The notes under the pieces are model-generated. The model was given only the letters and a program-made list of their open reading frames with translations, searched no databases and was not told the origin of the DNA. A program made the position numbers and the translations under genes. Positions 26,782-35,638 of a stretch of 64,000 nt of DNA are shown piece by piece; position 1 is the first letter of the stretch; each line of letters opens with the position of its first letter. The stretch is from NCBI GenBank assembly GCA_016235665.1, contig JACRJI010000010.1, positions 124,001 through 188,000 on the forward strand, written 5' to 3'. The stretch is from a candidate division TA06 bacterium. GTDB taxonomy: Bacteria > Edwardsbacteria > AC1 > EtOH8.

Positions 26782-28160
26782 AAAACATGTTAATTGCAGG
26801 ACTATTACTGATAAGCCCGCTGATTATGACCATTGTTGACGGGTTGTATGCCGAGACATTTTTTGCAGGTGTCGCCCCGGATCTAATAGCAAAGGCCGAT
26901 GTTTTGACAAAGTGCACCGAAAGCGAAATTAATATGAAAAACAAAGCGATTAGCATTTCCAGTCTCCAGCGTCTGGTGGATCAAAAAAACTATTTCGGAC
27001 TCAGAGATTCTTTAAGTCATAATAAAACCGCTTGGGACAAAGCAACATACCTTTTTTATCAGGCCTTGGTGAAAAATGCCTTTTTGAATCCCTGCAAATC
27101 GAATGATGCCATCAAACATTTGTTACGTGACCATAGGATGGAACTATCGGATACAATGATGGCAAAAATCCTGCAGGTCAAGGAAGACAATCATGTCAAA
27201 TTGTTCCAATATAAACAGGCCGGGGAAACAGCCGAATCGCTGGTCAGGTCATACGCTCACGTTTTGGATGGAGGCCAGGTAGCTGACGAAGAAAACAACA
27301 TTAATATATGGACTCCTTTGGCCAACACTCCGGGCCAAACAACCAATATTGGAGGAACATCGCAAATACCCATTTCCAAGGACAAAGCCGGTTTGGCGAA
27401 TATTCCAGTCTCGGTGCAAGGCAATGAATTCAGTTTTATTGTCGATACCGGGGCCGATCTTTGCGTTCTAAGAAAAGGTTTGGCGGAAAAATTAAAACTC
27501 AGGAAGATCGAGACTTCGGTTTCCGTCAAGGGATCGACCGGGAAAGAGAACAAAACCGAACTGATGGTTGCCGATAGCATCAAAATTGGCAAGATCACAG
27601 TTAAAAATGTTGTATTTCTTGTTATGCCCGACGACAAGCTGTCTTTCCCCCAGATAAATTATGAGATCAACGGGATAATAGGGTTTCCTGTCATACAGCA
27701 ACTGAAAGAATTGCATTTTTCAAAAAACGGCATTCTGACAATACCCAAGGTGACACAAAAAAGAAAGTTGAAAAATTTAGCGCTGTGCGGGGCAAAATCT
27801 CTTTTAAAAATCACCGCCGGCAAGGACACTATTTATTGCCTTTTGGATACCGGTGCGAACGCCTCGGAATTATATAAAAAATATTATTGCGAACATGATA
27901 AAGATGTTGAAAAAAACGGGGCGCCGGATTCCCTGAAGTATTCGGCCCTGGGTGAAACGAAAACGCGGAAAACATATAAGTTAAAGGAGTTTCCCATTTC
28001 TGTAGGAGGCAAAACGGCAATTTTGCCGTCAATAGATGTGTATACGGAAGATCTGCGGCCTGACCGTAATATGTTCTATGGTTCCATCGGGCAAGATTAT
28101 ATAGGTTTATTCGATGAGATGATCATCAATTACGAAAGCATGTATATCGAATTTAATTGA
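26778..28160 (+). CDS. Two-lobed retropepsin-like aspartic protease, secreted
   Basis: 460 residues from ATG 26778, whose ATGA overlaps the thiH stop. Signal peptide MKNMLIAGLLLISPLIMTIV, a helical N-terminal domain (about 45-190), then two retropepsin-type lobes: FIVDTGADLCVL (about 219-230) with INGIIGFPVI, and YCLLDTGANASEL (about 354-366) with GSIGQDYIGLF. Both lobes keep the D-T-G-A catalytic triplet, so an active site can form within one chain as in pepsin. It is more AT-rich than the thi genes on both sides, which suggests insertion by transfer. Envelope location is inferred; substrate unknown. Confidence 0.78.
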   Translation: MKNMLIAGLLLISPLIMTIVDGLYAETFFAGVAPDLIAKADVLTKCTESEINMKNKAISISSLQRLVDQKNYFGLRDSLSHNKTAWDKATYLFYQALVKNAFLNPCKSNDAIKHLLRDHRMELSDTMMAKILQVKEDNHVKLFQYKQAGETAESLVRSYAHVLDGGQVADEENNINIWTPLANTPGQTTNIGGTSQIPISKDKAGLANIPVSVQGNEFSFIVDTGADLCVLRKGLAEKLKLRKIETSVSVKGSTGKENKTELMVADSIKIGKITVKNVVFLVMPDDKLSFPQINYEINGIIGFPVIQQLKELHFSKNGILTIPKVTQKRKLKNLALCGAKSLLKITAGKDTIYCLLDTGANASELYKKYYCEHDKDVEKNGAPDSLKYSALGETKTRKTYKLKEFPISVGGKTAILPSIDVYTEDLRPDRNMFYGSIGQDYIGLFDEMIINYESMYIEFN

Positions 28161-28188
28161 GTGTAAACATATTTCACAGATTAAAATA

Positions 28189-28845
28189 ATGAAAAATAAA
28201 AGCCAAAGGATAAAAGATTTTAACCAAATAGACCTCTACCCGGTCACCGACCAGGGGCTGTCCCTGGGGCGCACCGACCTGGAGGTCCTTGACGGCCTGA
28301 TCTCCGGGGGAGCTAGGATAGTCCAGCTGCGGGAAAAACACATTGCCAAAAAAGATTTTTACCATCTGGCCCAGGCCTTCAGGGAAAGGACGGCCAAGGC
28401 CGGGATGCTGCTGATCATCAACGACCACCTGGACGTGGCGCTGGCTTGCGGGGCCGACGGAGTGCACCTGGGGCAGGACGATCTGCCGCCGGCGGCCGCA
28501 AAAGAACTGGCCCCCGAACTGATAATAGGCGTTTCCACCCACAACCTGGAAGAGGCTTTGGAAGCCCAGGAGCAGGGAGCGGACTATGTCAACATCGGGC
28601 CCATCTTTGCCACCCAGACCAAGGAACTTTCCATGAAACCGCTGGGGCCGGAGGCCATCAAAGAAATTGCTCCGCAACTGAAGATACCATTCACGGTGAT
28701 GGGAGGGATCAACCAAACCAACATCGGACAGATCCTTCAGGCCGGAGCCGGGAAGATAGCAGTGGTCACCGCCGTCACCAAGGCCGGGAACATAGGACTG
28801 GCGGTTCAGGAACTGCGGAGGACGATCATCGGATTTTCAGCCTGA
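28189..28845 (+). CDS. thiE: Thiamine-phosphate synthase ThiE
   Basis: 218 residues, TIM barrel. Motifs: LYPVTDQGLSLGR, IVQLREKH, LLIINDHLDVALACGADGVHLGQDDL, ADYVNIGPIFATQTK and FTVMGGINQTNI. It joins HMP-diphosphate and thiazole phosphate to give thiamine phosphate, so it completes the thiS-thiG-thiH pathway. Its start is 28 bp after the protease stop. Confidence 0.95.
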   Translation: MKNKSQRIKDFNQIDLYPVTDQGLSLGRTDLEVLDGLISGGARIVQLREKHIAKKDFYHLAQAFRERTAKAGMLLIINDHLDVALACGADGVHLGQDDLPPAAAKELAPELIIGVSTHNLEEALEAQEQGADYVNIGPIFATQTKELSMKPLGPEAIKEIAPQLKIPFTVMGGINQTNIGQILQAGAGKIAVVTAVTKAGNIGLAVQELRRTIIGFSA

Positions 28846-28854
28846 ATCCTAACG

Positions 28855-28883
28855 TTGACTTTTGGCATCAAATGTAATAGAAT
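28855..28883 (+). promoter_or_regulatory. Sigma70-type promoter of the Fe-S scaffold gene
   Basis: TTGACT (28855-28860), 17-bp spacer, TAGAAT (28878-28883). Confidence 0.65.
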
Positions 28884-28915
28884 GCAGGGCACATTAATAA
28901 GGAACGGAGATACAG

Positions 28916-29350
28916 ATGTACAGTGAAAAGGTGATGGACCATTTCATGAATCCCCGCAACATGGGCGAGATCGAGAACCCCGACGGGGTGGGAATGGTGG
29001 GCAATCCGGTCTGCGGGGACATGATGAAGATCATGCTGAAGATAGACAAAGACGTGGTGACCGACGTCAAGTTCAAGACCTTCGGCTGCGGGGCGGCCAT
29101 AGCCACCTCCAGCATGGCTACCGAGCTGGTGAAGGGAAAGACCATCGAAGAGGCCCTGCAGGTCACAAATAAAGCGGTGACCGAGGCCTTGGACGGCCTG
29201 CCCCCGGTCAAGACCCACTGTTCGGTGCTGGCCGAGGACGGGATCCGGGCGGCCGTCAACGATTACCTGGTCAAGCAGGGGAGGCCGGGGCTGAAGCTGG
29301 CCGAGGCATCTCATGAACATGGCCACGAACATCAGGAGGAAAACAAGTAG
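28916..29350 (+). CDS. IscU/NifU-type Fe-S cluster scaffold protein
   Basis: 144 residues. Three cluster cysteines C33 (NPVCGD), C58 (FGCGAAIATSS) and C102 (KTHCSVLAED), with the stabilising Asp35. The end is His-rich (HEHGHEHQEENK). It assembles [2Fe-2S]/[4Fe-4S] clusters, probably for ThiH and LeuC, both of which need them. No IscS is encoded in the window. Own promoter and a downstream terminator mark it as a single unit. Confidence 0.93.
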   Translation: MYSEKVMDHFMNPRNMGEIENPDGVGMVGNPVCGDMMKIMLKIDKDVVTDVKFKTFGCGAAIATSSMATELVKGKTIEEALQVTNKAVTEALDGLPPVKTHCSVLAEDGIRAAVNDYLVKQGRPGLKLAEASHEHGHEHQEENK

Positions 29351-29362
29351 ATACTGGAAATG

Positions 29363-29416
29363 AAAAGCCCCCGCCACACTTCGACTTTGCTTAGTGTCAG
29401 GCGGGGGCTTTTTTTG
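29363..29416. terminator. Bidirectional terminator with repeat-family loop
   Basis: AAAAGCCCCCGCC pairs with GGCGGGGGCTTTTTTT. The loop carries CACTTCGAC...GCTTAGTG. Lies between convergent genes. Confidence 0.88.
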
Positions 29417-29430
29417 TTCCGGGGTTCCGG

Positions 29431-32400
29431 TTATCTTATCATCACCAGTTTTTTAGTAAATCTTGTTTCTCCGGCTTCTAACCTATACAGATAGATCCCG
29501 GCCGCCAGCTTGCGTTGCCCATCGTCCCGGCCGTCCCATTTTACTGCATAGCTTCCGGCAGGCTGCTTGGAGTTCACCAGTGTCCGAACCAATTGCCCAG
29601 CCACGTTGTACACTTTAAGGGCGACCTTGGTCTCGGACGGCAGTTGGTAAGTTATGGTGGTGCCCGACCCGAAGGGATTGGGGTTGTTCTGGTTAAGGGC
29701 CAACACCAATGGTTTCATGGTTTCTGGTTTGTCCCCGGTTATTCCCAGCAATGGTTGGACCTTAACATAGATGTCATCAAGCACCCACCCGTAGGCATTA
29801 GTGGTGGCATCGGATGTCAATCTGAACCTGATCAGGATGCTGTCATTGATTCCCTTGGCGAACAGTGGATTGATTTCAGTGCTGTCAATAAGCCACCCGG
29901 AGGTAAGCGTGATCCGTTTTTTCAGGCTAACCCAGTCAACGCCATTGGCGCTGCCTTCCACCCTGATGGTATCCCCCGCTGCCAGGTTGAGGCCTTTTTG
30001 ATACCAGAATAATTTTACGCTATTGCCGTTTTCTGCATAGGCTTTAAGGTTAAGCGCTTGTTGTGGCCGTAGGCTAAGCTGGACATCCGAATTCGACAGG
30101 TAGGTTGTCGGTCCGCTGCGCATACAGTTGGGGGCTGAACGATAACCGGTTGTCACCGTTCTCCAGGAAGGATGCGTTCCGTATAACGTATCAAATTCTG
30201 CATAAGCGCTGCTCTGGTCAAAATTAGATATCAACATGGAGTCAACGCCAACGAAGCTATAATACCCGCTGGCAGGCCCCCGGCCCAGGTTTTGCTGGCT
30301 GGAATTGTCCACCGCGGTCACATAGTAATTGACGGTGTCCCAGGTGTTGATGTGGGCCGGCAGGGTGATGGTCCCGCTATAGGTCCCGCTCCCGGTCATC
30401 TTTACCGGCGGGTATTCCGCCCCGGAATTGATCCGGTAATAAAGGTAGGTGGAATCCTGCAGCCCGATGTTGTCGGTGACCATGGCGCTGACGGCGTACG
30501 GCCCGCTGAGGTTGATGGTGTTTTTGGGCGGGGTGCTGGAGATCACCGGGTCGACCGTGTCGGCCCCGGCGTAAAACCCGTAGCTGGAGAAGGGGGCGTC
30601 GAGCGGCCGGGCGGTCTTAAGGTCCTTGCTGTTCCGGGCCACGATGTAGTACTGCACCGCCTGGTCGGTCTGGGCCGGGATGAAACACTCGAAGGTGTCG
30701 GTGGCTCCTACCCGGCTCATGGCCAGCTTTTGGTCAAAGGGGGCTGAGCCGTCCAGGTTGTAATAGAGAACTGCCTCCTGTATTCCGACGCTGGAGCTTA
30801 TCATGGCTGTCACCCGGTAGGGAGTGGAGGTGTTTTCAGTATCGGTCAGCGGTACATGGGAAATGCTGATGTCGCCCAGAAACCAGCGGATGATCCGGTC
30901 CATGAAGGCCTGCCTGACCGAAGCCGTGGAAATTGCCTCGAAGCCGAAACCGGTGTAAACCACCTTGGTGCCGGTGCCTCCGTCTTCCCAGTGCAGCCCG
31001 GCCCGGTTGGCAGTGGCCCCGTAGTTGAAGCAGAACACCGCGCTGCCGTTGGGGTTGAAATAATCGGGAAATTGCTCGTCCGAGGCCCGGCCCGGCTGAT
31101 AGACGGCGGAGGACAGGCCGTCGGTCAGGGTGTCCCCGGTTATCCCGGAGGCCGAGCTGCCGCCATCGTCGCCCAAGTAAACGGCTTTGATATAGTTCTG
31201 GTAAAAATCGGTGCAGCCGGCGGGATCCAGCAGGTACTCGTGGGAAGCCCCGGTCATGGTGTCCTGAAGATCCCAGCCCAAGTCCTGTCCCGACACATAA
31301 AGCTTGCCGCCCTGGCCGATGTAGTGCCTTAGAGCCATGCGGTCCAGGGAATCCAGGGAGGGGAAGGCCCATTCGCAGGACCAGATCACCGCCGGGAACA
31401 TGTCCAACAGGGCGGAGTCAGGCGAGCCCTGGGCGGTGCGGTCGTAATAATTGTAGTAGACACCGGCGGCCGAAAGAGCGTCCCGGTAGTAGCTTTCCAC
31501 CGACATCCCGCCGTCGTCGTCCACCAGCAGCACAGGGGCCTGCTCTATCTGGACGTAAAAGGTGTCGGTATGCAGGTCGCCGTCGGTGTTGATCTGGACG
31601 GCGAAGGCCGCCAGGTGGGGCAGGGCGGTGCTGTCCACTGTAAAGCTGTAGGTGGATATGCTGGCGGTGTCTCCCGATCCCAGGGCCCCGTAGTTCCCGC
31701 TGGCGGACACCATCTGGACCGCGTAATCCGCAGAGCTGATCACGGCGGTCACCGAGGCCGCATCGGCCCAGCCGTTGCGCAGGGCCAGGCTAAGGTTCAC
31801 GGTCTCCCCGGCCTGGGGGATGTTGTTGTTGCCGTCGGTCACCCGGCTGGAGTAATAGCGGGTCCAGGAAGTGATGGAGGTGGTCAGTGCCTTATAGGCA
31901 TTCACCCGTCCGGCTCCCAACAGTCCTACATATCCTGGATTTTGGACGTCGATGTTGTCAGAGGAATACATCAGCAGAGTGGCCAGCATGGCATTGGTAT
32001 AGGAGGGATAATAGGACTTGACCAATGCCGCCACTCCGGCGCAGACCGGGCTGGCCATCGAGGTGCCATCCCAGGAGAGATAGGTGTTGGGATAGCCGGT
32101 ACTGTATATGGAGGAGCCGGGCGAAGCGATGTCCACCGTGGTCCCATAGTTGGAGAAGGACGACTTCACATCCCCGCTGGCGGTGGCCGCTACCGAGAAG
32201 GCATTCTCGCAGGACGAGGGATAGTGGGGAGTGGCCACATTGTCATTGCCGGCGGCGCAGACCACCAGCGAGCCCTGGTCGTTGGCGTAATTGATAATGT
32301 CCTGTTCGTACTGGCTGAAACCGCCTCCGCCCCAGGAGCAGTTTATGATTTGGGCCCCGTTGTCGGCCCCGTAGACTATTCCCTCGTAGCCGAAATAGAT

Positions 32401-33246
32401 GTAGGATTTGCTGCCCGGTGCGGTGTAGTCATTGTCATAACTGCATTTTATGGCCATCACTTTACAGTTGTAGCCGATCCCGGCCACCCCCACTCCGTTG
32501 TTGGTCACAGCCGAAGCGTCCCCGGCCACATGAGTGCCGTGGTCGTTGTTGTCGTCGTAAACGTTGGGATCGTTGTCACCAGCCGGCGAGGGAATGGCGA
32601 TGTCCGGCCCAGCAAAATCCCAGCCCCGGTAATCGTCGATGAAACCGTTGCCGTCGTCGTCCACTCCGTCGTTGCTGTCGGCCCCGGCCTCGCCCGGATT
32701 ATACCAGAGGTTGGCGGCCAGGTCGGGATGGGTTATCTGCACCCCGCAGTCCACTATTCCCACCGTTACCGCGGTGGAGCCGGTGGAAACGTCCCAGGCC
32801 GATGTGGCCTGGATGGTGGTCAGGAACCACTGGCTTCCGATATTGGGATCATTGGGCGTTAACTCGGCACGCCTGCCGTAACGGGGTTCGGCGTATTCCA
32901 CCTGCCCGGTGTTTTTCAACTGGGCGCAAAGGGCCTTGATGTCGGCGGCCTCCGAAACATTGGCCTGGCATATCTTTGAAAGGTTTTGTTCGGATTTACC
33001 CTTGGCCAGGCGCTTATGGGGATAGAGCATCCTGATCTCAGTCAGGCCCTGTTGCTGCAGTGCTGCATCCACCCGGGGCGAGCCGCAGGAAAAGCCTTTG
33101 GCGTCCATGACCGGAAAAGCTTTCAGCTTGAAGATCACCACGCCTTTCATATGCGGCGAGGGAGCCATTCCTCCGCTTTCGGCCAGGGCCGATCCGGCCA
33201 GCGCCAAAAGGCAGAAGGCAGTGATAATGAACAGCATTCTTTTCAT
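29431..33246 (-). CDS. Secreted subtilisin-like protease with C-terminal sorting domain
   Basis: 1271 residues. Signal peptide (MKRMLFIITAFCLLALAGSALA), a pro-region (about 30-128), an S8 catalytic domain (about 140-455) with Asp166 (GIVDCGV), His236 (DHGTHVAG), Asn334 and Ser396 (DGTSMASPV), then several beta-sandwich domains, a MAM/discoidin-like module near 1050-1180 and a type A sorting domain (NPNPFGSGTTITYQL...KLVMIR). Likely exported through a type IX-like system and anchored at the surface, degrading extracellular protein. Its promoter and AAGGAG site are strong. Confidence 0.92.
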   Translation of the reverse strand: MKRMLFIITAFCLLALAGSALAESGGMAPSPHMKGVVIFKLKAFPVMDAKGFSCGSPRVDAALQQQGLTEIRMLYPHKRLAKGKSEQNLSKICQANVSEAADIKALCAQLKNTGQVEYAEPRYGRRAELTPNDPNIGSQWFLTTIQATSAWDVSTGSTAVTVGIVDCGVQITHPDLAANLWYNPGEAGADSNDGVDDDGNGFIDDYRGWDFAGPDIAIPSPAGDNDPNVYDDNNDHGTHVAGDASAVTNNGVGVAGIGYNCKVMAIKCSYDNDYTAPGSKSYIYFGYEGIVYGADNGAQIINCSWGGGGFSQYEQDIINYANDQGSLVVCAAGNDNVATPHYPSSCENAFSVAATASGDVKSSFSNYGTTVDIASPGSSIYSTGYPNTYLSWDGTSMASPVCAGVAALVKSYYPSYTNAMLATLLMYSSDNIDVQNPGYVGLLGAGRVNAYKALTTSITSWTRYYSSRVTDGNNNIPQAGETVNLSLALRNGWADAASVTAVISSADYAVQMVSASGNYGALGSGDTASISTYSFTVDSTALPHLAAFAVQINTDGDLHTDTFYVQIEQAPVLLVDDDGGMSVESYYRDALSAAGVYYNYYDRTAQGSPDSALLDMFPAVIWSCEWAFPSLDSLDRMALRHYIGQGGKLYVSGQDLGWDLQDTMTGASHEYLLDPAGCTDFYQNYIKAVYLGDDGGSSASGITGDTLTDGLSSAVYQPGRASDEQFPDYFNPNGSAVFCFNYGATANRAGLHWEDGGTGTKVVYTGFGFEAISTASVRQAFMDRIIRWFLGDISISHVPLTDTENTSTPYRVTAMISSSVGIQEAVLYYNLDGSAPFDQKLAMSRVGATDTFECFIPAQTDQAVQYYIVARNSKDLKTARPLDAPFSSYGFYAGADTVDPVISSTPPKNTINLSGPYAVSAMVTDNIGLQDSTYLYYRINSGAEYPPVKMTGSGTYSGTITLPAHINTWDTVNYYVTAVDNSSQQNLGRGPASGYYSFVGVDSMLISNFDQSSAYAEFDTLYGTHPSWRTVTTGYRSAPNCMRSGPTTYLSNSDVQLSLRPQQALNLKAYAENGNSVKLFWYQKGLNLAAGDTIRVEGSANGVDWVSLKKRITLTSGWLIDSTEINPLFAKGINDSILIRFRLTSDATTNAYGWVLDDIYVKVQPLLGITGDKPETMKPLVLALNQNNPNPFGSGTTITYQLPSETKVALKVYNVAGQLVRTLVNSKQPAGSYAVKWDGRDDGQRKLAAGIYLYRLEAGETRFTKKLVMIR

Positions 33247-33295
33247 CGGGGACTCCTTATTTGGGTGTTGAAAAATACTTTAAAACCAACTATTT

Positions 33296-33324
33296 ATGAT
33301 ACTCCCATAACTGACGCTTGTCAA
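33296..33324 (-). promoter_or_regulatory. Sigma70-type promoter of the subtilase gene
   Basis: Minus strand TTGACA (33319-33324), 17-bp spacer, TATCAT (33296-33301). Confidence 0.7.
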
Positions 33325-33428
33325 GATGCAATGATGTAAAAATACCATCTTCCATTTTCAAGACTTGTATTAAGGAGAAAATAGTGGTATATTAATGTAT
33401 TAATGGAGGCCGAAAATCTCCAATTATA

Positions 33429-33457
33429 TTGACATAAGCACTTGTTAATAGTATACT
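33429..33457 (+). promoter_or_regulatory. Sigma70-type promoter of the FmdB-like gene
   Basis: TTGACA (33429-33434), 17-bp spacer, TATACT (33452-33457). Confidence 0.7.
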
Positions 33458-33479
33458 TATTATTTTAGGACACAAAGCA

Positions 33480-33767
33480 ATGCCGACCTACGAATACCAA
33501 TGCGCAAAATGCAGCCACCGGTTTGAAAAACTCCAGTCAATCAAAGACCTGCCGCTGAAATCCTGCCCGGTGTGCAGCGGCCCGGTGGAGCGCCTTTTCA
33601 GCATGGGGTCAGGATTTATTTTTAAAGGGGCCGGGTTCTATGCCACGGAATACCGCAGTTCCGATTACCAGAAAAGCGCCCAGGCCGATTCCGATAAAAT
33701 AGCCGCCATACCTGCACCGGCGCCTTCCCCAGCCGTCAATAAAAGCTCTGAAGGAGATAAAAAATGA
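33480..33767 (+). CDS. FmdB-family zinc-ribbon protein
   Basis: 95 residues. Opens with MPTYEYQCAKCSHRFEKLQS and a second CPVCSGP pair, the zinc-ribbon signature of the FmdB/CxxC_CxxC_SSSS family, then GSGFIFKGAGFYATEYR. The tail is Ala/Pro-rich. Members are small regulators of unknown target. The TGA overlaps the ATG of the next gene (ATGA), so the two are probably translated together. Confidence 0.87.
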   Translation: MPTYEYQCAKCSHRFEKLQSIKDLPLKSCPVCSGPVERLFSMGSGFIFKGAGFYATEYRSSDYQKSAQADSDKIAAIPAPAPSPAVNKSSEGDKK

Positions 33768-34201
33768 AACAGATCAAATTATTTCTTTTGGTTTCTATGT
33801 TCCTGGCCTCACTGGCCGCAGCCCAGACCGGCCCGTTGGATTTCAGCGGCGTCAACAATCTGAACACCGGATTGGGGAAATTGTTCGACCCTTCCCGGTT
33901 CACCATGCAGCAAAGCTTTTCGGTGGGTTATGCCGCTTCAGGCAAGTACAGCCTGTTTTCCAACACCTACCGGAATTCCATGAATTATAAACTTTCTCAA
34001 AAGCTGGAACTAAAACTGGATCTGGCATACAGCTATATGCCTGCAGCCTTCAATAAATCGGTTTATCAACTGAACAACCGCAGCCAGGGTATGTTCCAGC
34101 CATCGTTCGGGCTTAAGTACCAGCCATCCCGGAATTTCGTCATTCAGTTCGAATACAATAATCCGGGGAATTACGGGTCAAATTACCTGTTGCAGCGCTG
34201 A
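33764..34201 (+). CDS. Small secreted protein, probable beta-strand-rich envelope protein
   Basis: 145 residues with a clear signal peptide (MKQIKLFLLVSMFLASLAAA). The mature part has alternating aromatic strands (FTMQQSFSVGYAASGKYSLF, LELKLDLAYSYMPAAF, NFVIQFEYNNPG) like outer-membrane barrel pieces, but it is short for a full barrel. Unknown function; coupled to the FmdB-like gene. Confidence 0.65.
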   Translation: MKQIKLFLLVSMFLASLAAAQTGPLDFSGVNNLNTGLGKLFDPSRFTMQQSFSVGYAASGKYSLFSNTYRNSMNYKLSQKLELKLDLAYSYMPAAFNKSVYQLNNRSQGMFQPSFGLKYQPSRNFVIQFEYNNPGNYGSNYLLQR

Positions 34202-34303
34202 GATCGTCCGGTGCCGGTTTAGGCCATTCGGGCCTCAATAAAAAACAAACCCTAAACAATAGCATTAGGAGAAAATATAGCATTTTAAGTAGGCGCATAC
34301 TTT

Positions 34304-34332
34304 TTGACAGCTTTGCGGCAACCTATTATCAA
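34304..34332 (+). promoter_or_regulatory. Promoter candidate of the PorV-like gene
   Basis: TTGACA (34304-34309), 17-bp spacer, TATCAA (34327-34332). Confidence 0.5.
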
Positions 34333-34353
34333 TGCTATTGCAGGGGAGATGTT

Positions 34354-35268
34354 ATGATCAAACCAACCGCTATACTTTTCACCATCGCGTTACTCGCCAT
34401 CACAACCGCTTCGGCTGAGACTGCCGGCAATACAGCGCTGTCATTCTTAAAGATCGGGGCCGGAGCCAGGGCGGCCGGAATGGCCGATGCCGGTATCGCC
34501 GTGGTCACGGATGCCTCGGCTTGTTACTGGAACCCCGCCCGGCTGACGGACATTCCCACCAAGCACAGCCTGCATTTTCAGCATAACCAGTGGATAGCCG
34601 AGACATCGGTGGATGAGATCTATTACGCCTACAGTTTCGGCCGCCACCGGCTGGGGGCCGCGGTCCGGATGCTGTCCATCGGCGATATCCCCTTGAGGGA
34701 GGAACTGCCGTCCGAGGATCCCATAGCCCAGTACCAGGCCTATGATCTTTTTGCCGGTCTCTCCTACGCTTTTTCACCAGTTCCGGAACTGGCCCTGGGG
34801 CTTTCCTACCGGAGGCTCTACGAAAAAATTTATCTGGACACTGGTTACGGTTACAATCTGCAGGCGGGCATTGACATCAAGATCAAGAAATTGGGTTTGG
34901 ACCTGGCCGGCACCATAGACAATTTGGGTCCGCGTTTCAAACTCGTCAAAGTACTCTACAAGCAACCCACCACCTTCAAGGTCGGCGCCGGGTACAGCCC
35001 GGATAAGATTGTATTCAACGGACGGACCCTGCTGGCGTTAGATGCGGTCAAAGCCATAGACGCCGATTGGCAGATCCGGACCGGGCTGGAATATCTCTGG
35101 CGGGACCAGGCGGCCTTAAGGCTGGGGTACAAGACCGGCCATTCCAGCGAAAGTTTCAGCGCCGGGCTGGGACTTAAGTGGCGGGGCCATTCCTTCGATT
35201 ATGCCTTTGTGCCCCACGATTATGATCTGGGCACCAGCCACAGGTTCTCTCTGGGCCTGGGATTTTGA
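34354..35268 (+). CDS. PorV/PorQ-family outer-membrane barrel
   Basis: 304 residues. Signal peptide, then the hallmark LSFLKIGAGARAAGMADAGIAVVTDASACYWNPA, followed by about fourteen amphipathic strands and a terminal HRFSLGLGF that suits outer-membrane insertion. In Bacteroidetes the PorV/PorQ group receives type IX cargo at the cell surface. Three proteins with type IX-like tails are encoded within 20 kb, so this is a plausible partner; whether it is PorV, PorQ or another UPF0164-like paralogue is open. Confidence 0.83.
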   Translation: MIKPTAILFTIALLAITTASAETAGNTALSFLKIGAGARAAGMADAGIAVVTDASACYWNPARLTDIPTKHSLHFQHNQWIAETSVDEIYYAYSFGRHRLGAAVRMLSIGDIPLREELPSEDPIAQYQAYDLFAGLSYAFSPVPELALGLSYRRLYEKIYLDTGYGYNLQAGIDIKIKKLGLDLAGTIDNLGPRFKLVKVLYKQPTTFKVGAGYSPDKIVFNGRTLLALDAVKAIDADWQIRTGLEYLWRDQAALRLGYKTGHSSESFSAGLGLKWRGHSFDYAFVPHDYDLGTSHRFSLGLGF

Positions 35269-35621
35269 AAGTCCCGGCAGCCATGATGGCCCTGGCCATC
35301 CTGTTGCTGGCCGGGGTTGGAAACCTTCAGGGGCAGGGAACTGAAGAAGAGTTGCACCATGACCGCTGGTTGGCCCGGGACAAGGTTTCCCATCTGGCGT
35401 TGAGCGCCGCCCTGGCGGGTTTCAGTTATCACCTGCTGCGCTACGAACAGCGGGAAACAGGAGCAGCATCCAGGAACCTGGCGGCGGGAATAAGCCTGGG
35501 CTGGGGGCTGGCCAAGGAAACCCGCGATGCTTCCCGCCCCGGCAATCATTTTTGTTTCCGGGATCTGGCAGCCGACCTGCTGGGGGCGGGTCTGGGAATA
35601 CTAATCTTCACCATCAAATAA
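35265..35621 (+). CDS. YfiM/DUF2279-like small secreted protein
   Basis: 118 residues from a TTG that overlaps the PorV-like TGA; ATG 35283 is an alternative. Hydrophobic N-terminus (MMALAILLLAGVGNLQG), then DKVSHLALSAALAGFSYHLL, GWGLAKETRDASRPGNHFCFRDLAADLLGAGLGI. The DKxxH, GxxKExxD and DxxAxxxGxxxG pattern matches the YfiM-type family. Function unknown, probably an envelope lipoprotein or membrane protein. Confidence 0.68.
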   Translation: MKVPAAMMALAILLLAGVGNLQGQGTEEELHHDRWLARDKVSHLALSAALAGFSYHLLRYEQRETGAASRNLAAGISLGWGLAKETRDASRPGNHFCFRDLAADLLGAGLGILIFTIK

Positions 35622-35638
35622 AAAATAATCTGGCAGCA

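Noticed and set aside
31570-32862. A 430-codon open frame antisense to the subtilase
   Set aside because: It is a shadow of the S8 catalytic domain on the other strand; composition is Gly/Val-rich and lacks motifs.
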